Source: Oscillospiraceae bacterium (GTDB lineage Bacteria; Bacillota; Clostridia; Oscillospirales; CAG-272). From it: DNA of 64,000 nt. The translations under genes and the position numbers were made by a program. The stretch lies in the NCBI GenBank assembly GCA_015064255.1, contig SVSP01000004.1, positions 1 through 64,000 of the forward strand. Reading direction: 5' to 3'. Below, piece after piece: positions 1 through 7,904 of the stretch. The first letter of the stretch is position 1. Every line of letters begins with the position of its first letter. The notes below the pieces were generated by a model. It had not been told where the DNA came from. It saw nothing but the letters and a program-made list of their open reading frames with translations, and made no database searches.

Positions 1-165
1 TTCAACTTCTTCTCTCGTTCTTGATGACGAATACGGATTATCTGTGGAAATGAAATAATATTGTTCTATATCCATGTGCTTGAAGTTTAATTCTTTGGCA
101 AGCGCACCGGCAAGTGTTGTTTTACCGTTTCCATTTAGTCCACATACACATATTCCACACTTCAT
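1..165 (-). CDS. P-loop ATP-binding protein, kinase-like (3' part off the window)
   Basis: Only the first 55 codons lie in the window; the gene runs off the left edge. The ORF track shows only antisense shadows here, so I read it by hand. The protein begins MKCGICVCGLNGNGKTTLAG, a Walker A loop (GLNGNGKTT) directly after a short hydrophobic beta strand, as in small-molecule kinases of the adenylate/shikimate kinase and AAA_33 groups. The start at 165 is supported by a GGAGGCGG ribosome binding site just upstream. The substrate cannot be told because the lid and substrate regions are outside the window. Confidence 0.75.
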   Translation of the reverse strand, partial: MKCGICVCGLNGNGKTTLAGALAKELNFKHMDIEQYYFISTDNPYSSSRTREEVE

Positions 166-244
166 ATACCGCCTCCGTATTTATCGCCAGTTTCGCATTT
201 GTTTTACAAATGCATCGGGCTATGCCCACACCCTTATTATAGCA

Positions 245-275
245 CAAAAACCGCAGAAAATCAATCTGCGGTTTC
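245..275 (-). terminator. Intrinsic terminator downstream of the 337-792 gene
   Basis: AAACCGCAGA and TCTGCGGTTT (248-257 and 265-274) form a 10-bp stem with a 7-nt loop, followed on the minus strand by a T-rich tail. It lies between the convergently ordered minus genes. Confidence 0.55.
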
Positions 276-336
276 TGCACTTTTGTGATTTCTCCGTTAA
301 GAACAACAGAGAAATGAAAAACTGTTTTTTTACAAA

Positions 337-792
337 TTATGATTTTTTTCTTTTGCGGATTACCGAGGTCAATACAGCGACTATCATAACGACAAACATA
401 AGTGCTGCCAAAATATAAAACATCGGTCCGTAATTTACCTGGGAAGCCGAGCAAATCTCACATTTGCGCGTTTCTTTTATGATAATAAACCAATCGCGAA
501 ATTCTTTGTTCCAAGTATGCTCGTCGGCAACTCCCTTGTTACCGCATTCGGGACATTCAAGCCAGTGCACATCGTTGTCCTTTTTAAAAGGCTCCGAGTC
601 TTGCTTGTAGCCGCACTGCGCACATTCAAACCAATGCTCCTCACCGTCGTCTTTCGGAATTTCCGAGGCTTCCGAGTAAGAATAATCTTCGTATCCGACT
701 ATCTCATCAGAAGCATACGACGGTAATAACAAAGTCAAAAGCATCGTAAAAGCAAAAATAACGATAAGTATAAGAGAAAGTCTTTTTCTCAT
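337..792 (-). CDS. Small surface protein with paired Cys (zinc-ribbon-like) motifs and two membrane segments
   Basis: 151 residues. An N-terminal signal/anchor (about residues 5-27, ending in SYAS) is followed by an acidic extracytoplasmic part and a C-terminal membrane helix (about 125-145) ending in RKRKKS. The middle carries two HW-x-ECxxCG units (HWFECAQCGYK and HWLECPECGNK), an EHTWNKE motif and a third CxxC (CEIC), which suggests two or three zinc ribbons displayed outside the cell. I do not recognise a family with known function. The start has an AGGAG box about 12 nt upstream. Located 80 bp downstream of the phosphoribosyltransferase gene on the same strand, so it may share its transcript. 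Confidence 0.7.
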   Translation of the reverse strand: MRKRLSLILIVIFAFTMLLTLLLPSYASDEIVGYEDYSYSEASEIPKDDGEEHWFECAQCGYKQDSEPFKKDNDVHWLECPECGNKGVADEHTWNKEFRDWFIIIKETRKCEICSASQVNYGPMFYILAALMFVVMIVAVLTSVIRKRKKS

Positions 793-871
793 AATATATT
801 TTACTCCTAAAAAGTCTGTAATTATATGGCATCGCCGTTGGCGTCAAAGAGGGGGAGCTTTTCAAGATAGA

Positions 872-1378
872 TTATATCGTCGCGGTCAGCGCCTCGCCCT
901 CTGCAAGAATAGCCATACGTCCGACAATTTCCGCGCCTGTAGCGTTCACAAGTGCTTCAAGCGATTTGAGCGATTCTCCTGTAGAAATAACGTCGTCAAC
1001 GATAAGAACACGCTTGCCGCACATCATTTTAGCATCTGCACCGTCGATATAAAGGTGCTGTGTGCGTGCTGTTGTTATAGAGTTCACTTCAACGTCAAGA
1101 ACGTCGCTCATATAAAGCTTTGTGGACTTTCTTGCAACAACGTACTTTGCGTCCTTGTTCTGACGGGCCATTTCGTGAGCAAGCGGAATGCCTTTCGATT
1201 CTGCGGAAAGGATGTAGTCGTATTCGGGAGCCTTTTTCAGAAGAGCTTCCGCAGCTTTTTCTGTAAGCTCGGGATCACCGATGATAACAAAAGCACCGAT
1301 ATAAAGCTTTTCGTTAAGGGGGCAGAGCTTAAGCTCTCTTTTAACGCCTGCGATGGTAATAGGATAGAATTCTTTCAT
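872..1378 (-). CDS. Purine/adenine-type phosphoribosyltransferase
   Basis: 168 residues, close to the usual length of adenine phosphoribosyltransferases. The PRPP-binding loop is clear (RVLIVDDVISTGES, near residues 122-135), preceded by a flexible-loop region. Members of this type I PRTase family attach a purine base to PRPP in the cytoplasm (salvage), and close relatives act as regulators. The base specificity cannot be read from sequence: the short N-terminal hood is APT/Xpt-like, but residues such as the SAESKGIPLA loop resemble apt. The ATG at 1378 has a strong AAGGAG site. It follows the HAD gene by about 40 bp. Confidence 0.8.
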   Translation of the reverse strand: MKEFYPITIAGVKRELKLCPLNEKLYIGAFVIIGDPELTEKAAEALLKKAPEYDYILSAESKGIPLAHEMARQNKDAKYVVARKSTKLYMSDVLDVEVNSITTARTQHLYIDGADAKMMCGKRVLIVDDVISTGESLKSLEALVNATGAEIVGRMAILAEGEALTATI

Positions 1379-1416
1379 TACATTTTCTCCTTGTCAAACT
1401 GTGTATTAATTATATT

Positions 1417-2109
1417 TTATCTTAAAAGACCGTATTTCGCAAAAATTTCTTTATAGCTTAAGTAATTTAAGATCTCAAGGTCAACTTTTACGCTGTCATC
1501 TATCGGAGAGGGAAGATCCTCTTCGCGAACGGCGATAACAGCGAGCGCTCCTGCTGCGTTGGCGGCTTTGAAACCGCTTCCGGCGTCCTCAAAAACGATA
1601 CATTCCGACGGATCGAGCCCCATTTTATTTGCGGCGGTGATGTAAACGTCGGGCTCGGGTTTGCCCTTGATGATACCGTCGGCGTATGTAATATTGTTAA
1701 AATTAAACCATTTGCTTATACCGAGCTCACTAAGGTAAAATTCAACGTTTCTGAGGTCCGAGCCTGTTGCAAGCGCGTACGGAATCTTGTTATCCAACAG
1801 ATAGTCGAGCATTTCGGGCGCACCGTGTACGAGATGCATAAATTCGGGATGCTCCACGCAGTAAGCGATGTATTTGTCTTCCTTGGAATTAGCAAAAGCG
1901 CGTACAGCCTCGTCAGTTGCATTTGGATCAAAAAATTCTCTGTAGACCGTGGAATTCGGCTTTCCGAATACGTTTTTTATTAAATAATGATCGTCGGGAA
2001 CAGGCTTTCCCGCTTCCTCAAGCTTTTCTTTAAAAGCCTTTATGTGAAATTTTGTGTCAAAAAAAAGAGTTCCGTTAAAATCGAAAATTACGCCCTTTGC
2101 AGTTTTCAT
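1417..2109 (-). CDS. HAD-superfamily IA hydrolase (beta-phosphoglucomutase/phosphatase-like)
   Basis: 230 residues. Motif I is DFNGTLFFD, motif II the ALATGSD segment, motif III KGKPEPD and motif IV IVFEDAGSGFKAA, with an alpha-helical cap between I and II, so it is a subfamily IA HAD enzyme acting on a small phosphorylated metabolite. The nucleophile Asp is present but the usual second Asp of motif I (DxD) is Asn. That Asp is normally the general acid/base, so activity may be altered or specialised. Start supported by AAAGGAC. Substrate unknown; sugar phosphate is the most likely class by family. Confidence 0.8.
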   Translation of the reverse strand: MKTAKGVIFDFNGTLFFDTKFHIKAFKEKLEEAGKPVPDDHYLIKNVFGKPNSTVYREFFDPNATDEAVRAFANSKEDKYIAYCVEHPEFMHLVHGAPEMLDYLLDNKIPYALATGSDLRNVEFYLSELGISKWFNFNNITYADGIIKGKPEPDVYITAANKMGLDPSECIVFEDAGSGFKAANAAGALAVIAVREEDLPSPIDDSVKVDLEILNYLSYKEIFAKYGLLR

Positions 2110-2274
2110 ATGAAATGTCCTTTGTGAGTTTTATATATAAAAATTATATCACTTAAAATGCAAAAAGTCAATAATAAAAGGAAAAAGAGAAAATAAAAAT
2201 AACAAGTAGGACACCGTTTTCAAAATTGCACAAAAAAATATCATAAAATCCATCCTACTTTGTGAAAAAGAGCA

Positions 2275-2303
2275 TTGACAAATCGTGCCTGTTGTGGTAT
2301 TAT
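2275..2303 (+). promoter_or_regulatory. Sigma-A-type promoter of tRNA-Gly
   Basis: TTGACA at 2275-2280, then 17 nt, then TATTAT (overlapping TATAAT) about 20 bp before the tRNA. Confidence 0.7.
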
Positions 2304-2321
2304 AATGGAGCAGTTCGAAAT

Positions 2322-2392
2322 GCGGGTGTAGCTCAGTGGTAGAGCTCCAGCCTTCCAAGCTGGCTATGTGGGTTCGATTCCCATCACCCGCT
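2322..2392 (+). tRNA. tRNA-Gly (anticodon TCC)
   Basis: A 71-nt cloverleaf: acceptor GCGGGTG pairs with CACCCGC, the D arm contains GCTCAGTGGTAGAGC, the anticodon loop is CTTCCAA, and the T arm holds GGTTCGATTCCC. CCA is not encoded. Confidence 0.95.
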
Positions 2393-2414
2393 TAATAAAA
2401 CGGTCTGAAAAGAC

Positions 2415-2445
2415 TAAGAGCCGCACCATTTGTGCGGCTTAAATT
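2415..2445 (+). terminator. Intrinsic terminator between the two tRNAs
   Basis: AGCCGCAC and GTGCGGCT form a stem followed by TAAATTTT. This suggests tRNA-Gly can be terminated separately from tRNA-Arg. Confidence 0.6.
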
Positions 2446-2453
2446 TTGAATAT

Positions 2454-2527
2454 GTACCCTTAGCTCAGCAGGATAGAGCAACTGCCTTCTAAGCAGTAGG
2501 TCGAGGGTTCGAATCCCCCAGGGTACG
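2454..2527 (+). tRNA. tRNA-Arg (anticodon TCT)
   Basis: A 74-nt cloverleaf: acceptor GTACCCT pairs with AGGGTAC, D arm GCTCAGCAGGATAGAGC, anticodon loop CTTCTAA (TCT), T arm GAGGGTTCGAATCCCCC. No encoded CCA. Confidence 0.95.
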
Positions 2528-2529
2528 TG

Positions 2530-2570
2530 GAAAAGACAAGCTTCGTCGGAGGCTTGTCTTTTTTTTATCT
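2530..2570 (+). terminator. Intrinsic terminator after tRNA-Arg
   Basis: Stem AAGACAAGC/GCTTGTCTT followed by a run of eight T. Confidence 0.85.
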
Positions 2571-2581
2571 TCACTTTTTCA

Positions 2582-2606
2582 GCACCGATTTCGGTGCTTT
2601 TTTTAT
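2582..2606 (+). terminator. Second intrinsic terminator after tRNA-Arg
   Basis: AGCACCGA/TCGGTGCT hairpin followed by seven T, making a tandem terminator that isolates the tRNAs from the sigma factor gene. Confidence 0.8.
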
Positions 2607-2611
2607 TATTC

Positions 2612-2640
2612 TCGACAAATCGCAAAAAATATGTTATAAT
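2612..2640 (+). promoter_or_regulatory. Promoter of the sigma/anti-sigma operon
   Basis: TCGACA, 17-nt spacer, TATAAT. It resembles a housekeeping promoter and sits about 95 bp before the start codon. Confidence 0.55.
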
Positions 2641-2734
2641 ATAAAAAACTTCACGAAACCATTACACATTTTCAATTTTTTCGGTACTATTATTTATGAA
2701 GGACCTTCAAAGTATGTCGGAAAGGAGGCAAGTT

Positions 2735-3331
2735 ATGGAACTTCAAACAAAGCAAAACGTGAAATTCCCGATGGACGATAATGGTATAATAGAGCTTTAC
2801 TTCGCGCGCGATGAAAAAGCAATAGAGGAAACCGACTTAAAGTATGGAAAATATCTTTTTACAGTTGCGTATAATCTTTTAAGCGACAGACTCGACTGCG
2901 AAGAATGTATTAACGATACGTATGTCGGCGCGTGGAACGCTATGCCGCCCGAAAGACCGGATTTTCTGAAAGCATTTCTTACCGTTATCACACGAAGAAT
3001 TGCGGTAAAACGCTATCACAGCAAACTGAAAAAGAGCAATATTCCGTCAGAAATGACACTGTCTTTGTCAGAGCTTGAAGATTTTGTATCGGGTGATGAA
3101 GAGGTAAGCGAAGCGTTTGATGCAGAGCGTCTCGGAAAGGTTATTACGGATTTTGTATCTTCGCTCCCCGAGCGCAGACAGTTTATATTTATGAGCAGAT
3201 ACTACGCATCAGAGCCTATTGACAAGATCGCGAGCCTTCTCAGCCTGAGCCGTTCTATGATAAATAAAGAGCTTGCCGCCATTAGAAGCAGTTTAAAGGA
3301 AAAACTTGAAAGTGAGGGTTATTTGGTATGA
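2735..3331 (+). CDS. ECF-type RNA polymerase sigma factor (sigma-70 family)
   Basis: 198 residues from the ATG at 2735, chosen over the ORF-track start because AAGGAGGC lies 6-7 nt upstream. It has a sigma region 2 (LFTVAYNLLSDRLDCEECI through the ITRRIAVKRYH segment) and a C-terminal region 4 helix-turn-helix (LPERRQFIFMSRYYASEPID, then IASLLSLSRSMINKELAAIR). It would direct RNA polymerase to a small regulon. The stop overlaps the start of the next gene (ATGA), the usual arrangement of an ECF sigma factor with its membrane anti-sigma factor. The signal and target promoters are unknown. Confidence 0.85.
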   Translation: MELQTKQNVKFPMDDNGIIELYFARDEKAIEETDLKYGKYLFTVAYNLLSDRLDCEECINDTYVGAWNAMPPERPDFLKAFLTVITRRIAVKRYHSKLKKSNIPSEMTLSLSELEDFVSGDEEVSEAFDAERLGKVITDFVSSLPERRQFIFMSRYYASEPIDKIASLLSLSRSMINKELAAIRSSLKEKLESEGYLV

Positions 3332-4650
3332 AAAAAGAAGAATGGAACGAAGGTTTAAATAATATCGACAGCGACCTTGTGAAAAAATACGTTGAAGAAA
3401 AAGATAAACTAACCGTTAAGAAAAAGAGGAAAAACGTGCTTGTCCGCATCGTTTCGGCTGCCGCGTGTTTTGCACTGATATTAAGCGCGATCATCGTTGT
3501 GCCGATGCTTACAGGGGATAATATTCCCGTTGATATTCCCGTTTGGGATGATGCTAAGTATTCGGCAACGGATATTTCCAAGTTGTTTGATACACAAAAA
3601 GAAGCCATTGCAACAAACGCTTACGTTAAACGCTATGTGTCCGACTCGAAATACTTGTATATTGATGAAATACCAAGTGAAGAATATTTAAGTATTTATC
3701 AGTTTAACGTTCAAAAAAGACCATTAAAAAAGAATGAATTTAAGGATTTCATAGATACTTATCTCCCAGGTATAGCAGATTCTTTGAACATCAATGTTCC
3801 AAAATACGAAATTAAGAAAGAAGATGAAGTTTATTTTAGAGTTCATATAGAAAGCGGTTCTTATAGTATGAATATGAGTCAAACCGAAATCAAGCATCGT
3901 TTTTCGTTATATTCTAGCAGCAAAAGTGATAGAAAGATGATTTTAGACGGAGAGACGGTACAGATAGATCAGAGAATGTCAGATGAAGAAATTATAAATT
4001 CCTTGAAATCTGTCAAAAATAAGCTTTTTGACATCTTTAACGTGTCTTTTTCCGATGCAAAAGTTATCAGATATTTTGATTATTATTCTGAATACGGTGC
4101 GACAAATGTAATGATTTACTTTTATGATGAAAGCGCCAATCCAATAAACTCGTTAAGGACACAGCCCATTTCTGATTATATATGTATCAGTTTTGATAAT
4201 TTCGCCAATTATGAGGGCGATATTGTAAGCGACAGTATTTTGACGGTTGCAGATATTGAATTCATTAAAACGCGAGTCGATATAAGCAAAGAATATGAAG
4301 TTATCGGAGAAGCAAAAAAAATATCACTCGAAGATGCGGAAACACTGTTATACAACGGCTATGTCTTCGGCGGACATTCCTGTCCTCTGTGTATGGCAGC
4401 GCAAGAGAAAATAAGCTTTGACAACTACGATTTTGTTGACGTTGAATATGTGTTTGGGAGTGATTATTCTACAAACAATCCGACCAAGGGAATTCCGTTT
4501 TATGCTTTTTATAAGAAGATCGGAACTACCAAGAACGGAAATATTTGCTACGCCAAGACCTACGTTGCGGCAATAGAGGTTAGCGGATATAAAGAATATT
4601 TTGAAAGCCAAAAGGACAGTCATAAGAATACAAACGAATATTTTGATTGA
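3328..4650 (+). CDS. Membrane anti-sigma-like protein with large extracytoplasmic domain
   Basis: 440 residues. About 38 charged cytoplasmic residues precede one membrane helix (about 39-59), followed by a large outside domain of unrecognised fold. The position, 4-nt overlap with the sigma gene and topology indicate that the N-terminus holds the sigma factor at the membrane until the outer domain receives a signal. No canonical zinc-binding anti-sigma (HxxxCxxC) motif is visible. A CxxC pair (C352 and C355, in GGHSCPLCM) in the outer domain could be redox-active or metal-binding. Function is inferred from context only. Confidence 0.65.
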   Translation: MKKEEWNEGLNNIDSDLVKKYVEEKDKLTVKKKRKNVLVRIVSAAACFALILSAIIVVPMLTGDNIPVDIPVWDDAKYSATDISKLFDTQKEAIATNAYVKRYVSDSKYLYIDEIPSEEYLSIYQFNVQKRPLKKNEFKDFIDTYLPGIADSLNINVPKYEIKKEDEVYFRVHIESGSYSMNMSQTEIKHRFSLYSSSKSDRKMILDGETVQIDQRMSDEEIINSLKSVKNKLFDIFNVSFSDAKVIRYFDYYSEYGATNVMIYFYDESANPINSLRTQPISDYICISFDNFANYEGDIVSDSILTVADIEFIKTRVDISKEYEVIGEAKKISLEDAETLLYNGYVFGGHSCPLCMAAQEKISFDNYDFVDVEYVFGSDYSTNNPTKGIPFYAFYKKIGTTKNGNICYAKTYVAAIEVSGYKEYFESQKDSHKNTNEYFD

Positions 4651-4653
4651 TAT

Positions 4654-4692
4654 AATAACAGCGAGTGCCGAAACACTCGCTGTTATCTTTTA
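4654..4692 (+). terminator. Intrinsic terminator of the sigma/anti-sigma operon
   Basis: ATAACAGCGAGTG/CACTCGCTGTTAT is a 13-bp stem followed by CTTTT. It sits between convergent operons and may act in both directions. Confidence 0.75.
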
Positions 4693-4699
4693 ATAAAAG

Positions 4700-5383
4700 C
4701 TACACCCCATACTTCACCTTTATCCTCTCAAGCTTTTCGCCAAAGGGCTTTGAAAGTATCAAAAGGAAGATAAAATTCGATACCGAATACAGGATAGTAT
4801 GAGGAATAGCGGTAATGAACGATGCTGTAAAGAACTGAAAGTTCAAAGTATCGCTGTACGAAAGTACTGTCCATACGTCCATAATGACAGAGAAAATTAT
4901 TCCCGAAATCACGCCGAAGATAAGTAAAAACACCTTGCTCGATTTAAGAGGCTTTGCTAAAAATCCGGCTAAAAGTCCGAGAAGTCCCCACGCGAGCATC
5001 TGAAAAGGTGTCCAAGGTCCTTGACCGAAATAAAAATTCGATAACAGAGCAGAAAGCGAGCCTACCATAAAACCCGACTCTCCGCCGAGATACATAGCGG
5101 AAATAACGGTAAGCGCGGTAACGGGCTTGAAAAAGGGAATAAACCGTCCGACTACCGAAAGAGCTATCATTATAGAAACGAGTATAAGCCTGCGCGTGCC
5201 AGTTTTTTTCTTTTCAAATCCTGTGATAAACAGACAAACGGTGAGAAGCGCGATACAAAACGAGATAAAAATGTATTTTTTACTGTCTAAAAGAGAAATG
5301 CCTACCCAAATTACAGCAGGAATTAAGATAAACGGAATAATAAATCCGAGTATCTTCCGCAGAAGTTCGTTTTTTATTATCAT
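4700..5383 (-). CDS. ECF transporter S (substrate-binding) component, predicted cobalamin/corrinoid type
   Basis: 227 residues from the ATG at 5383, which has GAGGAG upstream and overlaps the stop of the ATPase gene (ATGA); the longer ORF in the track is a shadow of that gene. It has about six membrane helices. The segment GRFIPFFKPVTALTVISAMYLGGESGFMVG is typical of ECF S components of the CbrT/vitamin type. It would capture the vitamin in the membrane and work with the T and A units encoded upstream. Corrinoid specificity is inferred from the operon riboswitch, not from the protein itself. Confidence 0.8.
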   Translation of the reverse strand: MIIKNELLRKILGFIIPFILIPAVIWVGISLLDSKKYIFISFCIALLTVCLFITGFEKKKTGTRRLILVSIMIALSVVGRFIPFFKPVTALTVISAMYLGGESGFMVGSLSALLSNFYFGQGPWTPFQMLAWGLLGLLAGFLAKPLKSSKVFLLIFGVISGIIFSVIMDVWTVLSYSDTLNFQFFTASFITAIPHTILYSVSNFIFLLILSKPFGEKLERIKVKYGV

Positions 5384-7011
5384 AACTGCTTCTCCTCGGA
5401 CTTCTTTCCGTTCAGAGCGCAAAGCTCTGCAATATCCTCGACGGTTACGGCATAATCGAAATAACCCTTTGACATTCTTGAAGCGGCTGTGGTGTAAAAT
5501 TTGTTTTTGGAGAAGAATTCTCTCGGTGTGCCGACAGATACTATATCGCCTCTGAAAAAGAGAGCGCAGCGGTCGGCACAAAGGGAAGCGAATTCGACGT
5601 CGTGAGTTACGATAAGAACGCTTATTCCGCTTGCCTTGAGATTTTTTATTACTTCGAGCAAAATCTGCTTTTTGTGCGCGTCAAGACCTTTCGTCGGCTC
5701 GTCCATAAGTATAAGACGCGGCTCAGTAGAGAGTACCTTAGCAAGAGCAACGAGTTGCTGCTCACCGCCCGAAATGTCATAAGGATGCTTGTCAAGAAGC
5801 TGCGAAAGATCGAAGGGAAGAGTATTTATATCTGTTTTGGAGTCTTCGAGCTCCTCGCGTACGGTGTTTCGCAGAAATACGCTCTGGACGTCCTGCGGCA
5901 GAAGCGTAAGACAGTTTGTGTAAAGAGTCTGCGCGGGATAGTCCTTCAGTTTTTTGCCGAAAACTTTTATTTCACCGCTGTAAATTTTGCGAAGACCTGC
6001 CGCGCACGAAAGAGATGTAGTTTTTCCCGAGCCGTTTCCGCCGAGAATACAAAACACCTCATTTTCATATACCGAAAAGCTGAGCCCCTTAAGAATGTCG
6101 GGGAGATTTCTCTCGTAGCGGAAATATACGTTTTTAAATTCAAGAGCTTTTTTGTCGCCGTGTGCATATTCTTTTTCATCAAGTGCGCGCAGTCTGTTTT
6201 TGTAATTGCTTTCGATAAAGCCTCTGCCGTCCTTTACTGTAAGAGGGCAAACTCCCTTTTCGCCGAGCATATGATAAAGTCTGACAGAGGTCGGCATAGA
6301 CAAAAGGAGCTTGCTGCCACGGTCAAGCTTTGCCGTAATTTCGGCAGGATCCCCGTTTTCAATAAGAATTCCGTTTTCCATAACCATAAGCCTGTCGCAC
6401 ATCGGGATAAGCTCTTCAAGACGGTGCTCGGCAATTATGACCGTGAGTGAAAAATCGCGGCTGAGCTTTTTGAGCGTTGCAAGAAAATCGGAGGTCGCAA
6501 TAGGGTCGAGCTGTGAGGTCGGCTCGTCAAGAATGAGAATATCGGGGTCGCTTATCATCACCGAAGCGAGATTGAGAAGTTGCTTCTGACCGCCCGAAAG
6601 AGTAGAAACGTCGCGGTCGTACCAATCCTCAATACCGAAATAAGATGCCATTTCTGCGACACGGCGGGCAATTACGTTTTGCTCAAGTCCCGAGTTTTCA
6701 AGTCCGAAGGCAAGCTCGGAATAGACCTTGTCGGTAACTATCTGCTCGTCGGGATGCTGTGTTACAAAACCGATGCGCTCGGACGGTATTTCCGAAATGG
6801 GTGTGTTTTCGATGAAAATTTCACCGCTTTCCTCGCCGTTTGGGGATATTTCGCGCTTTAAAAGCCTTAAAAATGTCGACTTGCCGCTTCCCGTTGCACC
6901 GCAGAGTACCGTAAAATCGCCCGAATTTACAGAGCAAGACAGATTATTTACCGCGCTTTTTTTGCAATTAGGATATGTAAAAGTCAGATTTTTGACTGTA
7001 AGTAGCTCCAT
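5380..7011 (-). CDS. ECF transporter fused double ATPase (A component)
   Basis: 543 residues with two full ABC ATPase halves. The first has GATGSGKST, LSGGQKQ and LILDEPTSQLD. The second has GGNGSGKTT, ISGGEQQ and LILMDEPTKGLD. Fused double ATPases of this type power dedicated ECF vitamin importers. Both halves keep Walker A, signature and Walker B, so both sites look competent. The gene overlaps the T component upstream by 28 bp and the S component downstream by 4 bp, indicating coupled translation of a dedicated (group I) ECF complex. Confidence 0.92.
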   Translation of the reverse strand: MELLTVKNLTFTYPNCKKSAVNNLSCSVNSGDFTVLCGATGSGKSTFLRLLKREISPNGEESGEIFIENTPISEIPSERIGFVTQHPDEQIVTDKVYSELAFGLENSGLEQNVIARRVAEMASYFGIEDWYDRDVSTLSGGQKQLLNLASVMISDPDILILDEPTSQLDPIATSDFLATLKKLSRDFSLTVIIAEHRLEELIPMCDRLMVMENGILIENGDPAEITAKLDRGSKLLLSMPTSVRLYHMLGEKGVCPLTVKDGRGFIESNYKNRLRALDEKEYAHGDKKALEFKNVYFRYERNLPDILKGLSFSVYENEVFCILGGNGSGKTTSLSCAAGLRKIYSGEIKVFGKKLKDYPAQTLYTNCLTLLPQDVQSVFLRNTVREELEDSKTDINTLPFDLSQLLDKHPYDISGGEQQLVALAKVLSTEPRLILMDEPTKGLDAHKKQILLEVIKNLKASGISVLIVTHDVEFASLCADRCALFFRGDIVSVGTPREFFSKNKFYTTAASRMSKGYFDYAVTVEDIAELCALNGKKSEEKQL

Positions 7012-7862
7012 TTTAATTTTTCTCCGATCTCGTTAAATGTAGGAAGAAGTGATAAAATTCCGTAGGAAATATATGCCGAAATACTGAAAAGGTTCAGATC
7101 GTCAAGCTTTATAGTAGGATAAAACACAAAATCAAGCTTGCTGAGGAAAATAAAGGTCAAGGTAACTGCCGAGCATAAAAGAGTAACAGATAAAATTATA
7201 ATGTCGGCTGATCTGAACTTAAAAAGGGAATAGTGCGTGCGCCTCTGTTTTCCGTATCCGCGCGCTTCCATACTGTTTGCGGTTATGATTCCGTTTTCGA
7301 GAGCCCACGTTATCAGGATCGAAAAGACACGCAGATCGCATTTTATCTTGTCGAGAAGATTGTCATCCTTGTAAAGACCGAGTGCCCTTTGGCTGTCAAC
7401 GATTTTTCTTGTGCGCTCTTTGAACAGAGCTATGTATCTTATTCCCATCGAGAGTATAAGCGCGACTTTGGGCGAGAGCTTACCGAATACGTATAAAAGT
7501 CGGTCCCTTGTCATAATCGAGCTGAATATTTTGAACAGATATAGCACGGTAACGATGATTCCGGCGCTGACTGCACCGAAGACAGTAGCTTCAAGAGTTA
7601 TCGGTGAATCGTTTATAAAAAACAAAACCGTTCTTCCGTTGTGGGAAGTGAGCGGATTTATAAGCGTAAGTATGATAAAAATAATAAAGAAAAATAAATG
7701 AGTTTTCAGAGTGTTTTCTCTGTTTCTTATAAGAAAGTAAGATACAGCACCTACAAAAGCAGTAAGGAGAAGAATAGGATTTTGTGAAAACATAATTATA
7801 GAGCTTGTAAGCAAAAAATATAAAGCAACAACTATCGGGTTGTAATTTTCAAACGATCTCAT
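6984..7862 (-). CDS. ECF transporter T component (EcfT/CbiQ-like permease)
   Basis: 292 residues with five or six membrane helices and a long cytoplasmic coupling region carrying the two Ala-Arg/Gly-type motifs (SQRALGLY and SMEARGYGKQRRT) that contact the ATPases. It links ATP hydrolysis to movement of the S component. Overlap with the ATPase gene and the 42-bp gap from the DUF4430/barrel gene place it in the riboswitch-controlled operon. Confidence 0.88.
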   Translation of the reverse strand: MRSFENYNPIVVALYFLLTSSIIMFSQNPILLLTAFVGAVSYFLIRNRENTLKTHLFFFIIFIILTLINPLTSHNGRTVLFFINDSPITLEATVFGAVSAGIIVTVLYLFKIFSSIMTRDRLLYVFGKLSPKVALILSMGIRYIALFKERTRKIVDSQRALGLYKDDNLLDKIKCDLRVFSILITWALENGIITANSMEARGYGKQRRTHYSLFKFRSADIIILSVTLLCSAVTLTFIFLSKLDFVFYPTIKLDDLNLFSISAYISYGILSLLPTFNEIGEKLKWSYLQSKI

Positions 7863-7904
7863 TTTCTTCTCCTTTCTTTGTTTTTTGTTTCTTTCGGTGA
7901 ATAT

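Noticed and set aside
2392-2625. ORF on the minus strand across tRNA-Arg (WGIRTLDLLL...)
   Set aside because: A translated tRNA antisense artefact; the DNA is clearly tRNA plus terminators.
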